The position numbers and the translations under genes are program-made. The notes under the pieces were generated by a model, which saw nothing but the letters and a program-made list of their open reading frames with translations, ran no database searches and was not told the origin of the DNA. This document shows positions 18,370 to 27,335 of a DNA stretch of 64,000 nt, piece by piece. Each line of letters begins with the position of its first letter. Within the stretch, counting starts at the first letter, position 1. The stretch is from Pseudomonadota bacterium (GTDB lineage Bacteria; Myxococcota_A; UBA796; GCA-2862545): contig SXOB01000053.1 in assembly GCA_005776945.1 (NCBI GenBank), positions 62,001 to 126,000 of the forward strand. Reading direction: 5' to 3'.

Positions 18370-19433
18370 CCGAGCGCACGGGCACTCCGCGCAGCCACCG
18401 TGGCTGCGCTCCCCGCTTCTCCGTAGCTCCGATGATGGAGCGAACGGACCGGCACTTCCGGACGCTTTTCCGGCTCATGTCGCGCCACGCGCGCCTGACG
18501 ACAGAGATGATTCACGCGGGCGCGCTGGTCCACGGCGATGCCCGCCGATTCCTGGCACACGGCCAAGACCCCGGCGCAACTGCCATCCAACTCGGAGGCG
18601 ACAAGGCCGAGGACCTTGCCCTGGCGTCCAGGATGGCAGTCGACGCGGGCTATGACGAGGTGAACCTCAACGTCGGTTGCCCGTCAGAACGGGTTCAACA
18701 GGGGCGCTTTGGCGCCATCCTCATGCGCGAACCGCACGTCGTTGCCGATCTCGTGGCCCACCTCCGTGCCGTGGTCGCCGTACCCGTGACGGTGAAACAT
18801 CGCATCGGCGTCGACGACTTTGACGCCGTGGAGGACCTCTTCGCCTTCGTCGACATCGTCGCCGCCGCGGGTTGCGACCGGTTCATCGTCCACGCCCGGA
18901 AGGCGATCCTTTGCGGCCTGTCCCCGGCCGAGAACCGGACGATTCCACCTCTGCGCTACGCGGACGTCTACGCGCTTGCCGCCCGCCGCCCCGACCTCGC
19001 GTTCGAGATCAACGGCGGCATCGCCGACCTGCCCGCGGCGACGCCCCACCTCAACCACGTGGATGGCGTGATGGTTGGGCGCGCAGCCTGGGACCGCCCG
19101 CTCTCGTTCACAGCCGTCGACAGCGACCTTTACGGGGACCACCACGAAATTCCGAAGCTCGCGGATCTCGCCGAGATGATGGGGGCCTGGGGCGCGGCGT
19201 CCGGCGAACCGCACAGGGCGGCGCGGGCGCTGCTCAACGTGACCACGGGCCTTCCGGGAGCGCGAGCCTGGCGGCAACACCTCACCGACGCGCTTCGCCC
19301 AGCCACCGGAGTCGACGGCTTGCTGGTCGGGATCCGAGACGGCCTCAGAGCCGTCGAGGCGGCGTCAAATGGGCGTCCAAAGGGGCGACGTACAAGCGAC
19401 GACGGGGGTCATCCGTACCCCTCAGTGCCGTAA
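18366..19433 (+). CDS. dusA: tRNA-dihydrouridine synthase (DusA type), probable CTG start
   Basis: This FMN enzyme reduces uridines in the tRNA D-loop. Conserved features are PMMERTDRHFR, the active-site Cys in NLNVGCPS, the KHRIG lysine segment, FIVHAR, and GVMVGRAAWDRP. The first ATG (18432) lies inside the conserved block RFSVAPMM, which would delete the first barrel strand. The frame is open further upstream with the matching residues RFSVAP. The only plausible initiator there is CTG 18366, which overlaps the ompA stop as CTGA and has GAGAAGG 7 bases upstream. If ATG is used instead, the protein is 333 residues and lacks strand 1. The last 89 bases overlap the convergent gene. Confidence 0.85.
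   Translation: MTERTGTPRSHRGCAPRFSVAPMMERTDRHFRTLFRLMSRHARLTTEMIHAGALVHGDARRFLAHGQDPGATAIQLGGDKAEDLALASRMAVDAGYDEVNLNVGCPSERVQQGRFGAILMREPHVVADLVAHLRAVVAVPVTVKHRIGVDDFDAVEDLFAFVDIVAAAGCDRFIVHARKAILCGLSPAENRTIPPLRYADVYALAARRPDLAFEINGGIADLPAATPHLNHVDGVMVGRAAWDRPLSFTAVDSDLYGDHHEIPKLADLAEMMGAWGAASGEPHRAARALLNVTTGLPGARAWRQHLTDALRPATGVDGLLVGIRDGLRAVEAASNGRPKGRRTSDDGGHPYPSVP
18390..18408 (+). terminator. GC hairpin after ompA (possible terminator or attenuator)
   Basis: The inverted repeat CGCAGCCA/TGGCTGCG has a 3-base loop and begins about 20 bases after the ompA stop. No T-run follows, so termination would be inefficient or factor-dependent. It also lies inside the extended dusA frame, where it could lower dusA expression relative to ompA. 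Confidence 0.45.
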
Positions 19434-20478
19434 ACGCGATCCAGCGCAGGTCCTCGGACAACGCCGCTTCGCGTGGATCGAGGAGGGGGCGCCCGTTCTC
19501 CAACGGAGACAGCTCCACCACCGCACCTCCATCGACCCGCCCTACGATGACGCCGTCATCCGGGCTTGGCCGCGTCCAGGTGGTCCAACCACCCGCCGAC
19601 GACCACGTTCGGTGGTCAGGCACCTCGACGGGCCCGTCCAGGGTCCAGCGCGCATCGGACGACCCGACGACGAGCGCCCAACCGTCGCCGCGACGGATCG
19701 CGTGGACCACGCCGTCCAGCGTCCAGGTCGCCGCAGCTGAAGCTGGACCCCAGGGTGCACACCGCCCGCCAGCAAGGGGGCAGGAAACGGTGGCGTCCAA
19801 CGTCACCACCAGAATGCGCTCTCCCGGCCGGAGCCAAGCCAGCGCCAGTGGCGTCACGTCGAGGTCCAACCGCGAGGCCTCCGTGTCGTCGATCCGCCAA
19901 ACCGTGGTGCGACTCCCCTCGTCGACCAGGGCAAGGACCGGTTCGCCAAAAACGACTTGCTCAACGTCCCCAGCGTCCAAAGACGACGCCGGTTCGGGGA
20001 CCGTTGCGTCTGGGGCCAACACCTCCCAACGGGTCGCCCGCCCGCGACTTGAGACCAGCCAGTCGGACCGACCATCGGGCCGAAAGCCCAGCGCCCGACC
20101 GATCGGCCCATGCTGCGCAGGGACCGGGAGGCGCATGTCGAGGGCCAAATCGTCCACATTGAGCGAGGCCCCACCTGGCCCAATGCGGCCCACAAAGCCG
20201 TCGGTACGCCCGGCGTCACTCCGGTCGCACTCCCACCCGACGCGACCGTTCGTACCGAGGACAGGACCGAAGGCATGACCGGGACAGTCCCAGGCCACGG
20301 CGCTGAGGTCGCCGCTCCAAGCGTCCGGTCCTAGGGGCGGCGGAGACAAGGCGGGCGGCGTCGGACGCGCACCCAACCCCCTTGGAGTTCCGGCGGAATC
20401 AACCTCGGACCGAGCCCAGAAGAATCCTACGCCGGCACCGAGCGTGACGATAGCGACAGCCCATCCGCGCAATCTCAT
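19345..20478 (-). CDS. Membrane-anchored beta-propeller-like protein of unknown function
   Basis: The 377-residue product has one N-terminal transmembrane segment (about residues 5-25, WAVAIVTLGAGVGFFW) and a large extracytoplasmic part. That part is rich in Trp, Asp and short beta-type repeats with WxxD-like turns (for example VAWDCPGHA, TTVWRIDD, ARWTLDGP), suggesting a WD40- or PQQ-like propeller. I could not assign a family. ATG 20478 is preferred over upstream options because it precedes the basic n-region MRLRG. The 3' end overlaps dusA on the other strand by 89 bases. Confidence 0.65.
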   Translation of the reverse strand: MRLRGWAVAIVTLGAGVGFFWARSEVDSAGTPRGLGARPTPPALSPPPLGPDAWSGDLSAVAWDCPGHAFGPVLGTNGRVGWECDRSDAGRTDGFVGRIGPGGASLNVDDLALDMRLPVPAQHGPIGRALGFRPDGRSDWLVSSRGRATRWEVLAPDATVPEPASSLDAGDVEQVVFGEPVLALVDEGSRTTVWRIDDTEASRLDLDVTPLALAWLRPGERILVVTLDATVSCPLAGGRCAPWGPASAAATWTLDGVVHAIRRGDGWALVVGSSDARWTLDGPVEVPDHRTWSSAGGWTTWTRPSPDDGVIVGRVDGGAVVELSPLENGRPLLDPREAALSEDLRWIAFTALRGTDDPRRRLYVAPLDAHLTPPRRL

Positions 20479-20513
20479 GAGCGTGGTTAGCCCGTCAGCC
20501 AAGGGGGGCTCTG

Positions 20514-20906
20514 GTGGCCGACCTGCCCAAAGACGACGACGGCTGGCGCAACCAGCTCACGCCCATCCAATTTGACGTCCTGCGCAAGAAGGCCACGGAG
20601 CGGGCCTTCAGCGGGGCCTATTGGAATCACACCCAGGAAGGCTCCTACCACTGCGCTGGGTGCGGCAGCCGCCTGTTCGTAAGCGATACGAAATTCGACG
20701 CCGGATGCGGATGGCCGAGCTTCTACAAGGCCTACCAGAACGGAGCCGTCCGCACCGAGCTCGATCGATCCTACGGTATGCTCAGGACCGAAGTCCTCTG
20801 CCGCAGCTGCGATGGGCACCTCGGCCACGTGTTCGACGACGGCCCGCCGCCTACGGGGGTGCGGTACTGCATCAACAGCGCGAGCCTCGTGTTCGTCCCC
20901 GCCTGA
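20514..20906 (+). CDS. msrB: Peptide-methionine (R)-S-oxide reductase MsrB
   Basis: The 130-residue enzyme repairs oxidised methionine. Zinc is held by CAGC (Cys47, Cys50) and CRSC (Cys96, Cys99). The catalytic Cys119 lies in RYCINSASL, and GWPSF is the substrate loop. There is no signal peptide, so it acts in the cytoplasm. GTG 20514 has a G-rich Shine-Dalgarno sequence 5 bases upstream, and the gene stands alone between oppositely oriented neighbours, 35 bases from the start of the divergent membrane protein. Confidence 0.96.
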   Translation: MADLPKDDDGWRNQLTPIQFDVLRKKATERAFSGAYWNHTQEGSYHCAGCGSRLFVSDTKFDAGCGWPSFYKAYQNGAVRTELDRSYGMLRTEVLCRSCDGHLGHVFDDGPPPTGVRYCINSASLVFVPA

Positions 20907-20917
20907 GAGCCGCCGCC

Positions 20918-22291
20918 TCAGGTCGCCAGCGCGGCCGCCAACATCGCGTCAACGTCGTCGAACTTGGTGCGCACTCGCCCAGACGCCGCGCCCGCCGCAA
21001 CTTCGGCCGCATCGATCCGTTCCCAGGCGGCCCAATCCACCACCCGCGTCCGGCGCGCCACGATCGAGGCGACTTCCGGGCGTTCGGTGTCGGGCGCACC
21101 CACCCAATCCGACTTGACCGCCGCCACCGTGTCCTTGGAGTCGGCCTTGTTCGTCCCGATCAGGCCGTTGGGACCTCGCTTGGCCCATCCGACCACGTAG
21201 AGGCCGCGGATGGGCTGTCCGTCTGCGCCAAGCACCCGCCCTGCGTCATTGGGAATCGTGCCGCGTTTGGCGTCGTAGGGCACGCCGGGAACGGCGTTTC
21301 CTCGGTAGCCGACGGCGCGGAGCACGAGCCCGGCTTCGACCACCTCGCGTCGACCCGTCGACTTTGCATCCAAACGAACTTCGGGGTCCCCGACGATCTC
21401 GTTGTGCTCGATGACGACGCCAGTCACCGCTCCGTTTTCGCCGCGCACCTCGACCGGGGACGCGAGGAAACGGAAGGTGACACGGCAACGCGCGTCGACT
21501 GAAGGCTCCGCCGCCGCCCGCTCCCGGAGGAACGCCACGTTGGCCTGAGAGAACTTGTCGCCCTTGGTCGCGAGCCAGATCTCCGACAGCGGGTCCAAGA
21601 CGTCGTCCCCCGGCCAGACGCGGACATCGACCGTCGGCAGGCGAGACAACTCACGCAGCTCGTCTGCCGCAAATGTCGCCTGCGCCGGGCCTCGACGCCC
21701 GAGCACGACCACCTCGCGGATGCCCTTGTTCCGCAAGGCGTCCAACGCTCGGGGCGCAACGTCCGTGGCCGCAAGATGGTCGGGGTCGCAGGCGAGGATG
21801 CGCGCGACGTCGACGGCGACGTTGCCAACACCCACGACGACCGCGCGGGAGGCATGGAGCGGAATGTCGTGATGGCGGTGGTCGGGGTGTCCGTTGTACC
21901 AGCCAACGAAATCGGTCGCCGCCACACTGCCGCTCAGATCTTCCCCAGGAATCCCCAGCCGCGCCGACGCCTCGGCACCCGTGGCCAAGATGACGGCGTC
22001 GTAGGCCGCCAGCAATTCGTCGATCGAAACGTCCTTGCCGAGCGCGACGTGGCCGAAGAAGCGAACGCCGGGCGCCTTGAGGGTCCGTTCCAACGCTCGG
22101 GCCACCGACTTGATCTTGGGATGGTCCGGCGCGACGCCGCCGCGCACGAGGCCGTAGGGCGTCGGGAGGCGCTCAAACACGTCCACCTGGGCCACCGTTC
22201 CGCCGTCGAAGCAGGCGCCTGCAGCAAAGATGCCCGAGGGTCCCGCCCCCACCACGGCCACCTTGAGCGGCCGCTCCACCGTCCCGACCAT
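20918..22291 (-). CDS. Ferredoxin-NADP reductase, adrenodoxin-reductase type (FprA-like)
   Basis: The 457-residue flavoprotein carries the FAD loop VAVVGAGPSGIFAAG near the start, then YGLVRGGVAPDHPK, the strong signature of the mitochondrial adrenodoxin reductase/FprA group. The NADP site follows at VVVGVGNVAVDVARIL, and GRRGPAQATF is also conserved. The C-terminus has LYVVGWAKRGPNGLIGTNK. It passes electrons between NADPH and ferredoxin. ATG 22291 has TAGGAG 6 bases upstream and lies 9 bases from the stop of the TerB-like gene, so the two are co-transcribed. Confidence 0.93.
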   Translation of the reverse strand: MVGTVERPLKVAVVGAGPSGIFAAGACFDGGTVAQVDVFERLPTPYGLVRGGVAPDHPKIKSVARALERTLKAPGVRFFGHVALGKDVSIDELLAAYDAVILATGAEASARLGIPGEDLSGSVAATDFVGWYNGHPDHRHHDIPLHASRAVVVGVGNVAVDVARILACDPDHLAATDVAPRALDALRNKGIREVVVLGRRGPAQATFAADELRELSRLPTVDVRVWPGDDVLDPLSEIWLATKGDKFSQANVAFLRERAAAEPSVDARCRVTFRFLASPVEVRGENGAVTGVVIEHNEIVGDPEVRLDAKSTGRREVVEAGLVLRAVGYRGNAVPGVPYDAKRGTIPNDAGRVLGADGQPIRGLYVVGWAKRGPNGLIGTNKADSKDTVAAVKSDWVGAPDTERPEVASIVARRTRVVDWAAWERIDAAEVAAGAASGRVRTKFDDVDAMLAAALAT

Positions 22292-22299
22292 GTTCGCTC

Positions 22300-23214
22300 C
22301 TACCAGTAGCGGCGCAGCCACGCGACGACGTCGTCTCGCGACAGACCAAGCGCGGCGCCGGCCTCGCGGACCACCTTCATCTCGCTCGCCTCCAGCTGAC
22401 CGTCGCTGTACGAACAGCTGAACAGCAGGGAGACAAGCGCCAACTTGTCGTGGTACCCGAGCACGTTCGGCAGCCGTTCCTTCGCGACCGCCGCGACCGC
22501 CGCACGCTCCGCCTCGGATCCGATACGCATCTCGTTGAGCACGGTTTCGGGGAACACCGTCTCGAGAAATCGGGCCTCCTGCGCGTCGATCTTGCCGTCG
22601 GCGGCGACGATCTGGCGCGCGTGATCGAGCGTCCAGGCAAGCCGCATGCGCGCGATCTCAAGATCGGCTTCGGTGAGGTCGCGCTCGACACCTACGACGT
22701 GGCCCACGCCAGGGAGAAAGGCATCAGCGCGAGCGACATCCGGCCGCGTCCGGTGAATGCGAACGACGTCATCGGGGTGGAGAACGAGGCGCGAAGCAAC
22801 AAGCTCGCCCTGCTCCTCAACCCAAATCTGCTCGACGCTCCCTCCGCGGCTGATCAGGCTGTGTACGGCATTGCGCGGAACGCGCTCGATGGTCATCGGG
22901 GTCCACGGAATCGAACTCGCTTCCATGACGGCGTCGATCAGGCCGATTTCGATGGCGCCGGCCGGACCGTCGACGACGAAAGACGCGGTCACCTGGGTGG
23001 AACGGACGTTCCGCCGATCTTGGACGATGCGCCAACCAAAGAGGACCTCGGCGACCAAACCCGACGACTGCCCGAAACGGTCCAGCGCTCGCGCGCAGAT
23101 GCGCTGCACGTCCGTGAACGGCCGCCCCCGAAGCACTTCGGTAGCGTTGGCTCCGTAGATCAACGCATTCGGATTTGTAGGCAAGGAGACCGGGTTGCCA
23201 ACCTGGACCGCCAT
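22300..23214 (-). CDS. TerB-like domain protein
   Basis: The 304-residue protein has an N-terminal region of about 170 residues without clear family. Its C-terminal helical domain (about 185-300) reads like TerB/DjlA-type folds: IVAADGKIDAQEARFLE, a second YSDGQLEASEMKVV repeat, and LSRDDVVAWLRRYW at the end. The paired DGxxxxxE motifs are probably metal sites. ATG 23214 has GGAG 5 bases upstream; an in-frame GTG 6 bases earlier is less well placed. It sits upstream of the ferredoxin reductase gene. Its role is unknown, although TerB folds are linked to stress at the membrane. Confidence 0.7.
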   Translation of the reverse strand: MAVQVGNPVSLPTNPNALIYGANATEVLRGRPFTDVQRICARALDRFGQSSGLVAEVLFGWRIVQDRRNVRSTQVTASFVVDGPAGAIEIGLIDAVMEASSIPWTPMTIERVPRNAVHSLISRGGSVEQIWVEEQGELVASRLVLHPDDVVRIHRTRPDVARADAFLPGVGHVVGVERDLTEADLEIARMRLAWTLDHARQIVAADGKIDAQEARFLETVFPETVLNEMRIGSEAERAAVAAVAKERLPNVLGYHDKLALVSLLFSCSYSDGQLEASEMKVVREAGAALGLSRDDVVAWLRRYW

Positions 23215-23338
23215 CGTCACTCCGAGCGGCCGGATATCGCGTTGACCTCCAAACCGGGACTTACGGCGCGCCGCGTTGCCTCCCTCGCCGCCTCACGCTA
23301 GTCGCCGCCGCCCGGGGAGCCACCCGGCTGGAGGTTCC

Positions 23339-23992
23339 ATGCGCAAGTTGTTCGCCCTCGCCCTCGCGGCGTCCGCGCTGTCCGTTCCCACGACCGCCTT
23401 CGCCAAGAAGGACAAGTCGGCCCAGGCCGCACCCGCCCCGCTCGCCATGAAAGAGACGGGCATCGCGAAGATCGACGAGACGTTCGCGAAGGCCAAGGCC
23501 CCGCTCGACACGATCTCCAAGGTCCGCACCGAAGTTGACGGCCTCACGGCCAACGTCGCGTCTGCCCTCGGCCTCACCGCCGGCGCCCCGATCGCCGACG
23601 CGCTCGCCGACCTCAAGGCCAAGGCCGCTGGCAAGCTCACGCTCGCCATGGACGGCGGCAAGCCCAAGGTCTCCGCCGCCGACGGCGTGCCGGACAATGT
23701 CAAGGCCGCGATTGACGCGCTCAACGCCGGCATCGACAACGTGAAGAACGCCGTCGCCGCCCTCAGCGAGGTTCCGGCCCAGCTCACCGCCGTGGCCGAC
23801 GACGCCAAGCAGTACAGCGACCCGGCGGTCCTCCAGGGCCTCGTTGGCGACAATCCGGCCGCCGTCATGAAGGCGCCGAAAGCCATCGCGCAGAACCTTG
23901 AGACGCTGACCAAGGCCCCCGAAGAGGCCAAGGCTGTCGCGCTTTCGGCCGACAACCTCATCAAGACCGTCACGACGACCCTCGCGAACTGA
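23339..23992 (+). CDS. Exported Ala/Lys-rich helical protein of unknown function
   Basis: The 217-residue product has a clear Sec signal peptide (MRKLFALALAASALSVPTT, cut after AFA at residue 22). The mature chain is composed largely of Ala, Lys, Asp, Leu and Val with amphipathic helices and no Cys or Trp, so it probably forms helical bundles in the periplasm. GGAGG precedes ATG 23339 by 5 bases. It is monocistronic: a divergent gene lies upstream and two hairpins follow the stop. Codon choice is strongly biased to common codons such as GCC, AAG and CTC, hinting at high expression. No family recognised. Confidence 0.7.
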   Translation: MRKLFALALAASALSVPTTAFAKKDKSAQAAPAPLAMKETGIAKIDETFAKAKAPLDTISKVRTEVDGLTANVASALGLTAGAPIADALADLKAKAAGKLTLAMDGGKPKVSAADGVPDNVKAAIDALNAGIDNVKNAVAALSEVPAQLTAVADDAKQYSDPAVLQGLVGDNPAAVMKAPKAIAQNLETLTKAPEEAKAVALSADNLIKTVTTTLAN

Positions 23993-23997
23993 TCGCC

Positions 23998-24020
23998 GTC
24001 CCGAGGCCAGACCTCGGGAC
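23998..24020 (+). terminator. Hairpin after the Ala-rich exported protein
   Basis: A perfect 9-bp inverted repeat (GTCCCGAGG/CCTCGGGAC) with a 5-base loop begins 6 bases after the stop codon. There is no T-run. It probably acts as a 3'-end stabiliser or weak terminator. Confidence 0.6.
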
Positions 24021-24028
24021 ACACCTCA

Positions 24029-24063
24029 ACGCCGCCGGTCCCGGTCTGCCGGGTCGGCGGCGT
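24029..24063. terminator. Bidirectional hairpin between convergent genes
   Basis: An outer stem ACGCCGCC/GGCGGCGT encloses an inner stem CCCGG/CCGGG. The structure ends on the first base of the penicillin-binding protein stop codon. Its symmetry and position between convergent genes suggest termination from both sides. Confidence 0.55.
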
Positions 24064-27000
24064 CATTCGTCTGGCGTGCCGAACCCGATGGGCGGAACCG
24101 GAGGTGTACTCCGAAGCTCCGAGGTCGACGGGAACGCGCGCTCCGCCCGGTGCAACTCGACCAGGTCGCTCGCATGACCCAGGCCGACGCGCGTAAGCGT
24201 GCGCCGCGGGCCGCCCTCCGTTGGCAGGCCGTTGTCGTCGACGGGAACCTCAATCAGACCGGGTGAAGGCTCTTCGAGCCAACCGCCCTCTGGCGCCCGG
24301 CCAGGATCGCCGATGAAGCCGCCCTCCCACAGGGCCCGAGCCACCGCGAGCCACGCAGGCAGCGCCCCATTGGCGCCCTGAAGCCGAATGCGGCCCGCGA
24401 CCAACGGCGCGTTGTCGTCGTGGCCGACGTACGCGCCGACGGTCCAACCGCCGCCGCCGTCCCATTCGCCATTCCACCTTGGCACGAAGCCCACAAACGC
24501 CGCGTTGCGGTAGTCGTTCGTCGTTCCGGTCTTGCCCCCCAACGGCAGTGGAGCGCCGCCCGCATCGACCGCCGACCGTGCTCGTTGGCCGGTTCCGTAA
24601 CGAACGACGTCGCGAAGGATCCCGCGCGTGAGTTCCGCGATCGCAGGGGACGCGACGATGCGTTCACTCGTCGCCAGCTGGTACAGGACGCGCCCATCGC
24701 TGGCCCGAACCTCTTGGATCAGCGCGAGCGGTCGGTCTTGCGGCGCCACTGGGCCTAGGGAACCCCGTCCGTCTGCGACATGGGCCGTCCCGTCCGCCAT
24801 CCCGTCGTAGACGGCGACCATCTCCTCCAAGGTCACCTCCGACGCGCCCAACGGCAGGCTCATGACGTGCTGCAAAGGCGTCATCACGCCGTAAGCACGC
24901 GCCACCGAGACCACGGCTCGCAAGCCGAGGAGGGTTCGGAAGTCGCCATTCCAAATCAGCCGTTCCGGGGCGTAGACATCCACGTCCTCGGCGTCCTCGA
25001 CGGAGGAAGAGAGCTGACGACGGAGGATGGCGCGCTCAAGCCTTTCCACTGCCTCGAGCGTCGGCCCTTGAGACCCGATGCGGACCTGCGTCGCGTCGAC
25101 AACGTCGGCGTTCCCGCCAAGTAGCCGCCCCAACCACCCGCCAGGCCGCTCGCGCCCAGGCGCAGCCCCTTCCCCGCAAATCCACTCACCTTCGACCTCG
25201 GAAATGCCCTGCGTTGCCGACCCCGCGACCATGGAATCGAGCGCCGCGCGACAAGCGACCCCCCGCTCACGCCAGGAGCGCCAGTCGATTCGGTCGAGGG
25301 CGGCGAGCCGCTCCACGCTCGACGCCTGGCGCTCCCGCTCCGCATCGAGCCCCCAGCCCGACGACCAGGTGCCCAACCAGCGACGGTCTTCGTCGCTCAG
25401 ATCCCCGCTCACCTCGTGGCGGGCTGCCAAGAAGTGCCGTTCACCGTCTCGCGCGGGCGAAGCGCGAATTCCGAGTTGCGCCAATCGCCGGCCGTAGGAC
25501 TCCGCATCCTCACCCTCCCGGCGCCAGAGGTCGACGTCGCGCGCGAGTTGTTCGAGTTCGTCAGGTCCGAGCCGATCGACGAGATGGTGAAGCAGCCAGG
25601 CGCTGGCGATGTTCTCCGAAGACGTACCGGCCGCGGCAAGGCTGACGATGGGAGCCGGTTCGTGGTCCGCACCCGGCCACCACTGCGTCGTCGAAAACTG
25701 GAAGACGGCAGGGGCATTGTCGAGGGGGTCCGTCGGGTTCCAACCTAGCATCAACGCTGTATGGTACACGATGGGCTTGAATGTCGAGCCCATTTGCCGT
25801 AGGGCTCCCACGCGGTTGAAATTGCGCCCGTCATTTCCTGGGACCATCGCGCGCATTTCGCCGTCCTCGGCGACGACGAGCGCGCCTTGCAGCCGTGGAA
25901 TGCGCTCGAGGTCGCACGTGGCCTTGCCGTCCGGCGCGACATCGCGCACCGAGAGCCACACGCCCGTGCCCACGGCGAGCGACTCGCTCAGCGCGTCGAC
26001 CTCCCGAGACGAGGCTTTTGCGGTCGCGTCCTTTGCCCGGCCTCGCGCAATGGCGGTCGCGAGGCGCTCGAGGGCCGCCCGATCGACGAGGCAATGGCGC
26101 CCCCCGAGGTCGACGTCCAACACGCCTCGCTCGCCACGCGCCGTCACGATGCCGTTGCGGAACTCGTGCCGAAGCGCCGGAAGGTGGGGAGACCACCGCA
26201 CCAAGTTGGCGTCGCGTCGAACGACCTCCGGGCCGGCGCCGTCAAGCCAAGTCCCCACCTCCGTCAAATGATGCCACAGGCCATACTCGGCCTCTCGCTG
26301 GAGGTTCGCATCCAGCGTCGTCACCACGGTCAGGCCTGACGTCGCCGGGTCGTCGATTCCCGCGTCGCGCAGGATGTCTTCGAAAGGAGGCTCAGACAGG
26401 CGACGCGCGACCTCGTCCAGGACGGCGGAGCTGTTCCAGCGAAACGTGCCGCGGCGGAACGGCAACTTGAAACCGGAGGCCAAGGCCGCTTCCGCCTCGG
26501 CCTTCCATGCCGCCACCTCGGTGCTCGTAGGAGACTTCCCGTCCGGTGCCGCAAGCACGTCGATCGGCTCCTCGACGAGCCGGCGCAGCACGTACCGGGC
26601 ACGGTCGTGGGCCCGCACCGCCGCCGCCTCACGCGCGGCGGCATCACCAAGGAACGGGTCATACCGGGCGGGTCCTTTGACCAGCCCAGCCAAAAAGGCG
26701 AGTTCGATCAAGCCCAGTTCATCGACGTCGCGGTCGAAGAAATGCCGGGCGGCGATGGCCAGTCCTCGACCATTGCCGGTGACATGGAACTGATTGGCGT
26801 AGAAGCTCAGAATCTCGCGCTTTTCATACCGGCGCTCCAGCCCGATCGCATTGACGAGTTCGGTCCATTTGGACGAAGCGCTACGGTCGGGTCGATAGAA
26901 AAGGTTCTTCGCCGTCTGCTGCGTAAGGGTGCTCCCGCCAGCCACCACGCGCCCCGCCAGCAGATTTGCCCGGATCGCTCGCAAGATCCCCTTCGCACTC

Positions 27001-27335
27001 ACCCCCGAATGGGACCAAAAGCCGTCGTCTTCAGCGGCGATGATGGCCGCCACCCAAGCCGGAGGCAGAGCATCCGCGGAAAGGTAGCGACGGTGCTCAG
27101 ACTGAAAGAAGACGCCGACCGGCGTGACCCCATCGCGGTAGTAAACCGGGCTCTCGGTCGCGATGATCGCCTGAATCACGTCGATTTCGAGGTGTTCGGA
27201 GGGTCCCGCCAAGCGACTCTCGATGGCCGCGCAACTTGCGGCGAACGCCACGACGCCCAACCCCGCAAGCCCGCCAGCGAACGCCGCAAGCCGCGCCATC
27301 CACAAGGGCGACGCCGTCCGGCGGGGGCGCTTCAT
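24063..27335 (-). CDS. Class A penicillin-binding protein (glycosyltransferase plus transpeptidase), unusually large
   Basis: The 1090-residue bifunctional peptidoglycan synthase has a membrane anchor (about 14-36). The GT51 domain (about 60-270) shows AAEDDGFWSHSG, with the catalytic Glu, and GGSTLTQQTAKNLF. The transpeptidase domain has SxxK at Ser517-Lys520 (STFK), SxN at Ser573-Asn575 (SEN) and KTG at 935-937 (KTGTTND). The 360-residue gap between SEN and KTG is much longer than in ordinary PBP1 proteins, which implies an inserted module. ATG 27335 overlaps the stop of the glycosyltransferase gene, so envelope sugar and wall synthesis are linked in one operon. Confidence 0.93.
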   Translation of the reverse strand: MKRPRRTASPLWMARLAAFAGGLAGLGVVAFAASCAAIESRLAGPSEHLEIDVIQAIIATESPVYYRDGVTPVGVFFQSEHRRYLSADALPPAWVAAIIAAEDDGFWSHSGVSAKGILRAIRANLLAGRVVAGGSTLTQQTAKNLFYRPDRSASSKWTELVNAIGLERRYEKREILSFYANQFHVTGNGRGLAIAARHFFDRDVDELGLIELAFLAGLVKGPARYDPFLGDAAAREAAAVRAHDRARYVLRRLVEEPIDVLAAPDGKSPTSTEVAAWKAEAEAALASGFKLPFRRGTFRWNSSAVLDEVARRLSEPPFEDILRDAGIDDPATSGLTVVTTLDANLQREAEYGLWHHLTEVGTWLDGAGPEVVRRDANLVRWSPHLPALRHEFRNGIVTARGERGVLDVDLGGRHCLVDRAALERLATAIARGRAKDATAKASSREVDALSESLAVGTGVWLSVRDVAPDGKATCDLERIPRLQGALVVAEDGEMRAMVPGNDGRNFNRVGALRQMGSTFKPIVYHTALMLGWNPTDPLDNAPAVFQFSTTQWWPGADHEPAPIVSLAAAGTSSENIASAWLLHHLVDRLGPDELEQLARDVDLWRREGEDAESYGRRLAQLGIRASPARDGERHFLAARHEVSGDLSDEDRRWLGTWSSGWGLDAERERQASSVERLAALDRIDWRSWRERGVACRAALDSMVAGSATQGISEVEGEWICGEGAAPGRERPGGWLGRLLGGNADVVDATQVRIGSQGPTLEAVERLERAILRRQLSSSVEDAEDVDVYAPERLIWNGDFRTLLGLRAVVSVARAYGVMTPLQHVMSLPLGASEVTLEEMVAVYDGMADGTAHVADGRGSLGPVAPQDRPLALIQEVRASDGRVLYQLATSERIVASPAIAELTRGILRDVVRYGTGQRARSAVDAGGAPLPLGGKTGTTNDYRNAAFVGFVPRWNGEWDGGGGWTVGAYVGHDDNAPLVAGRIRLQGANGALPAWLAVARALWEGGFIGDPGRAPEGGWLEEPSPGLIEVPVDDNGLPTEGGPRRTLTRVGLGHASDLVELHRAERAFPSTSELRSTPPVPPIGFGTPDE

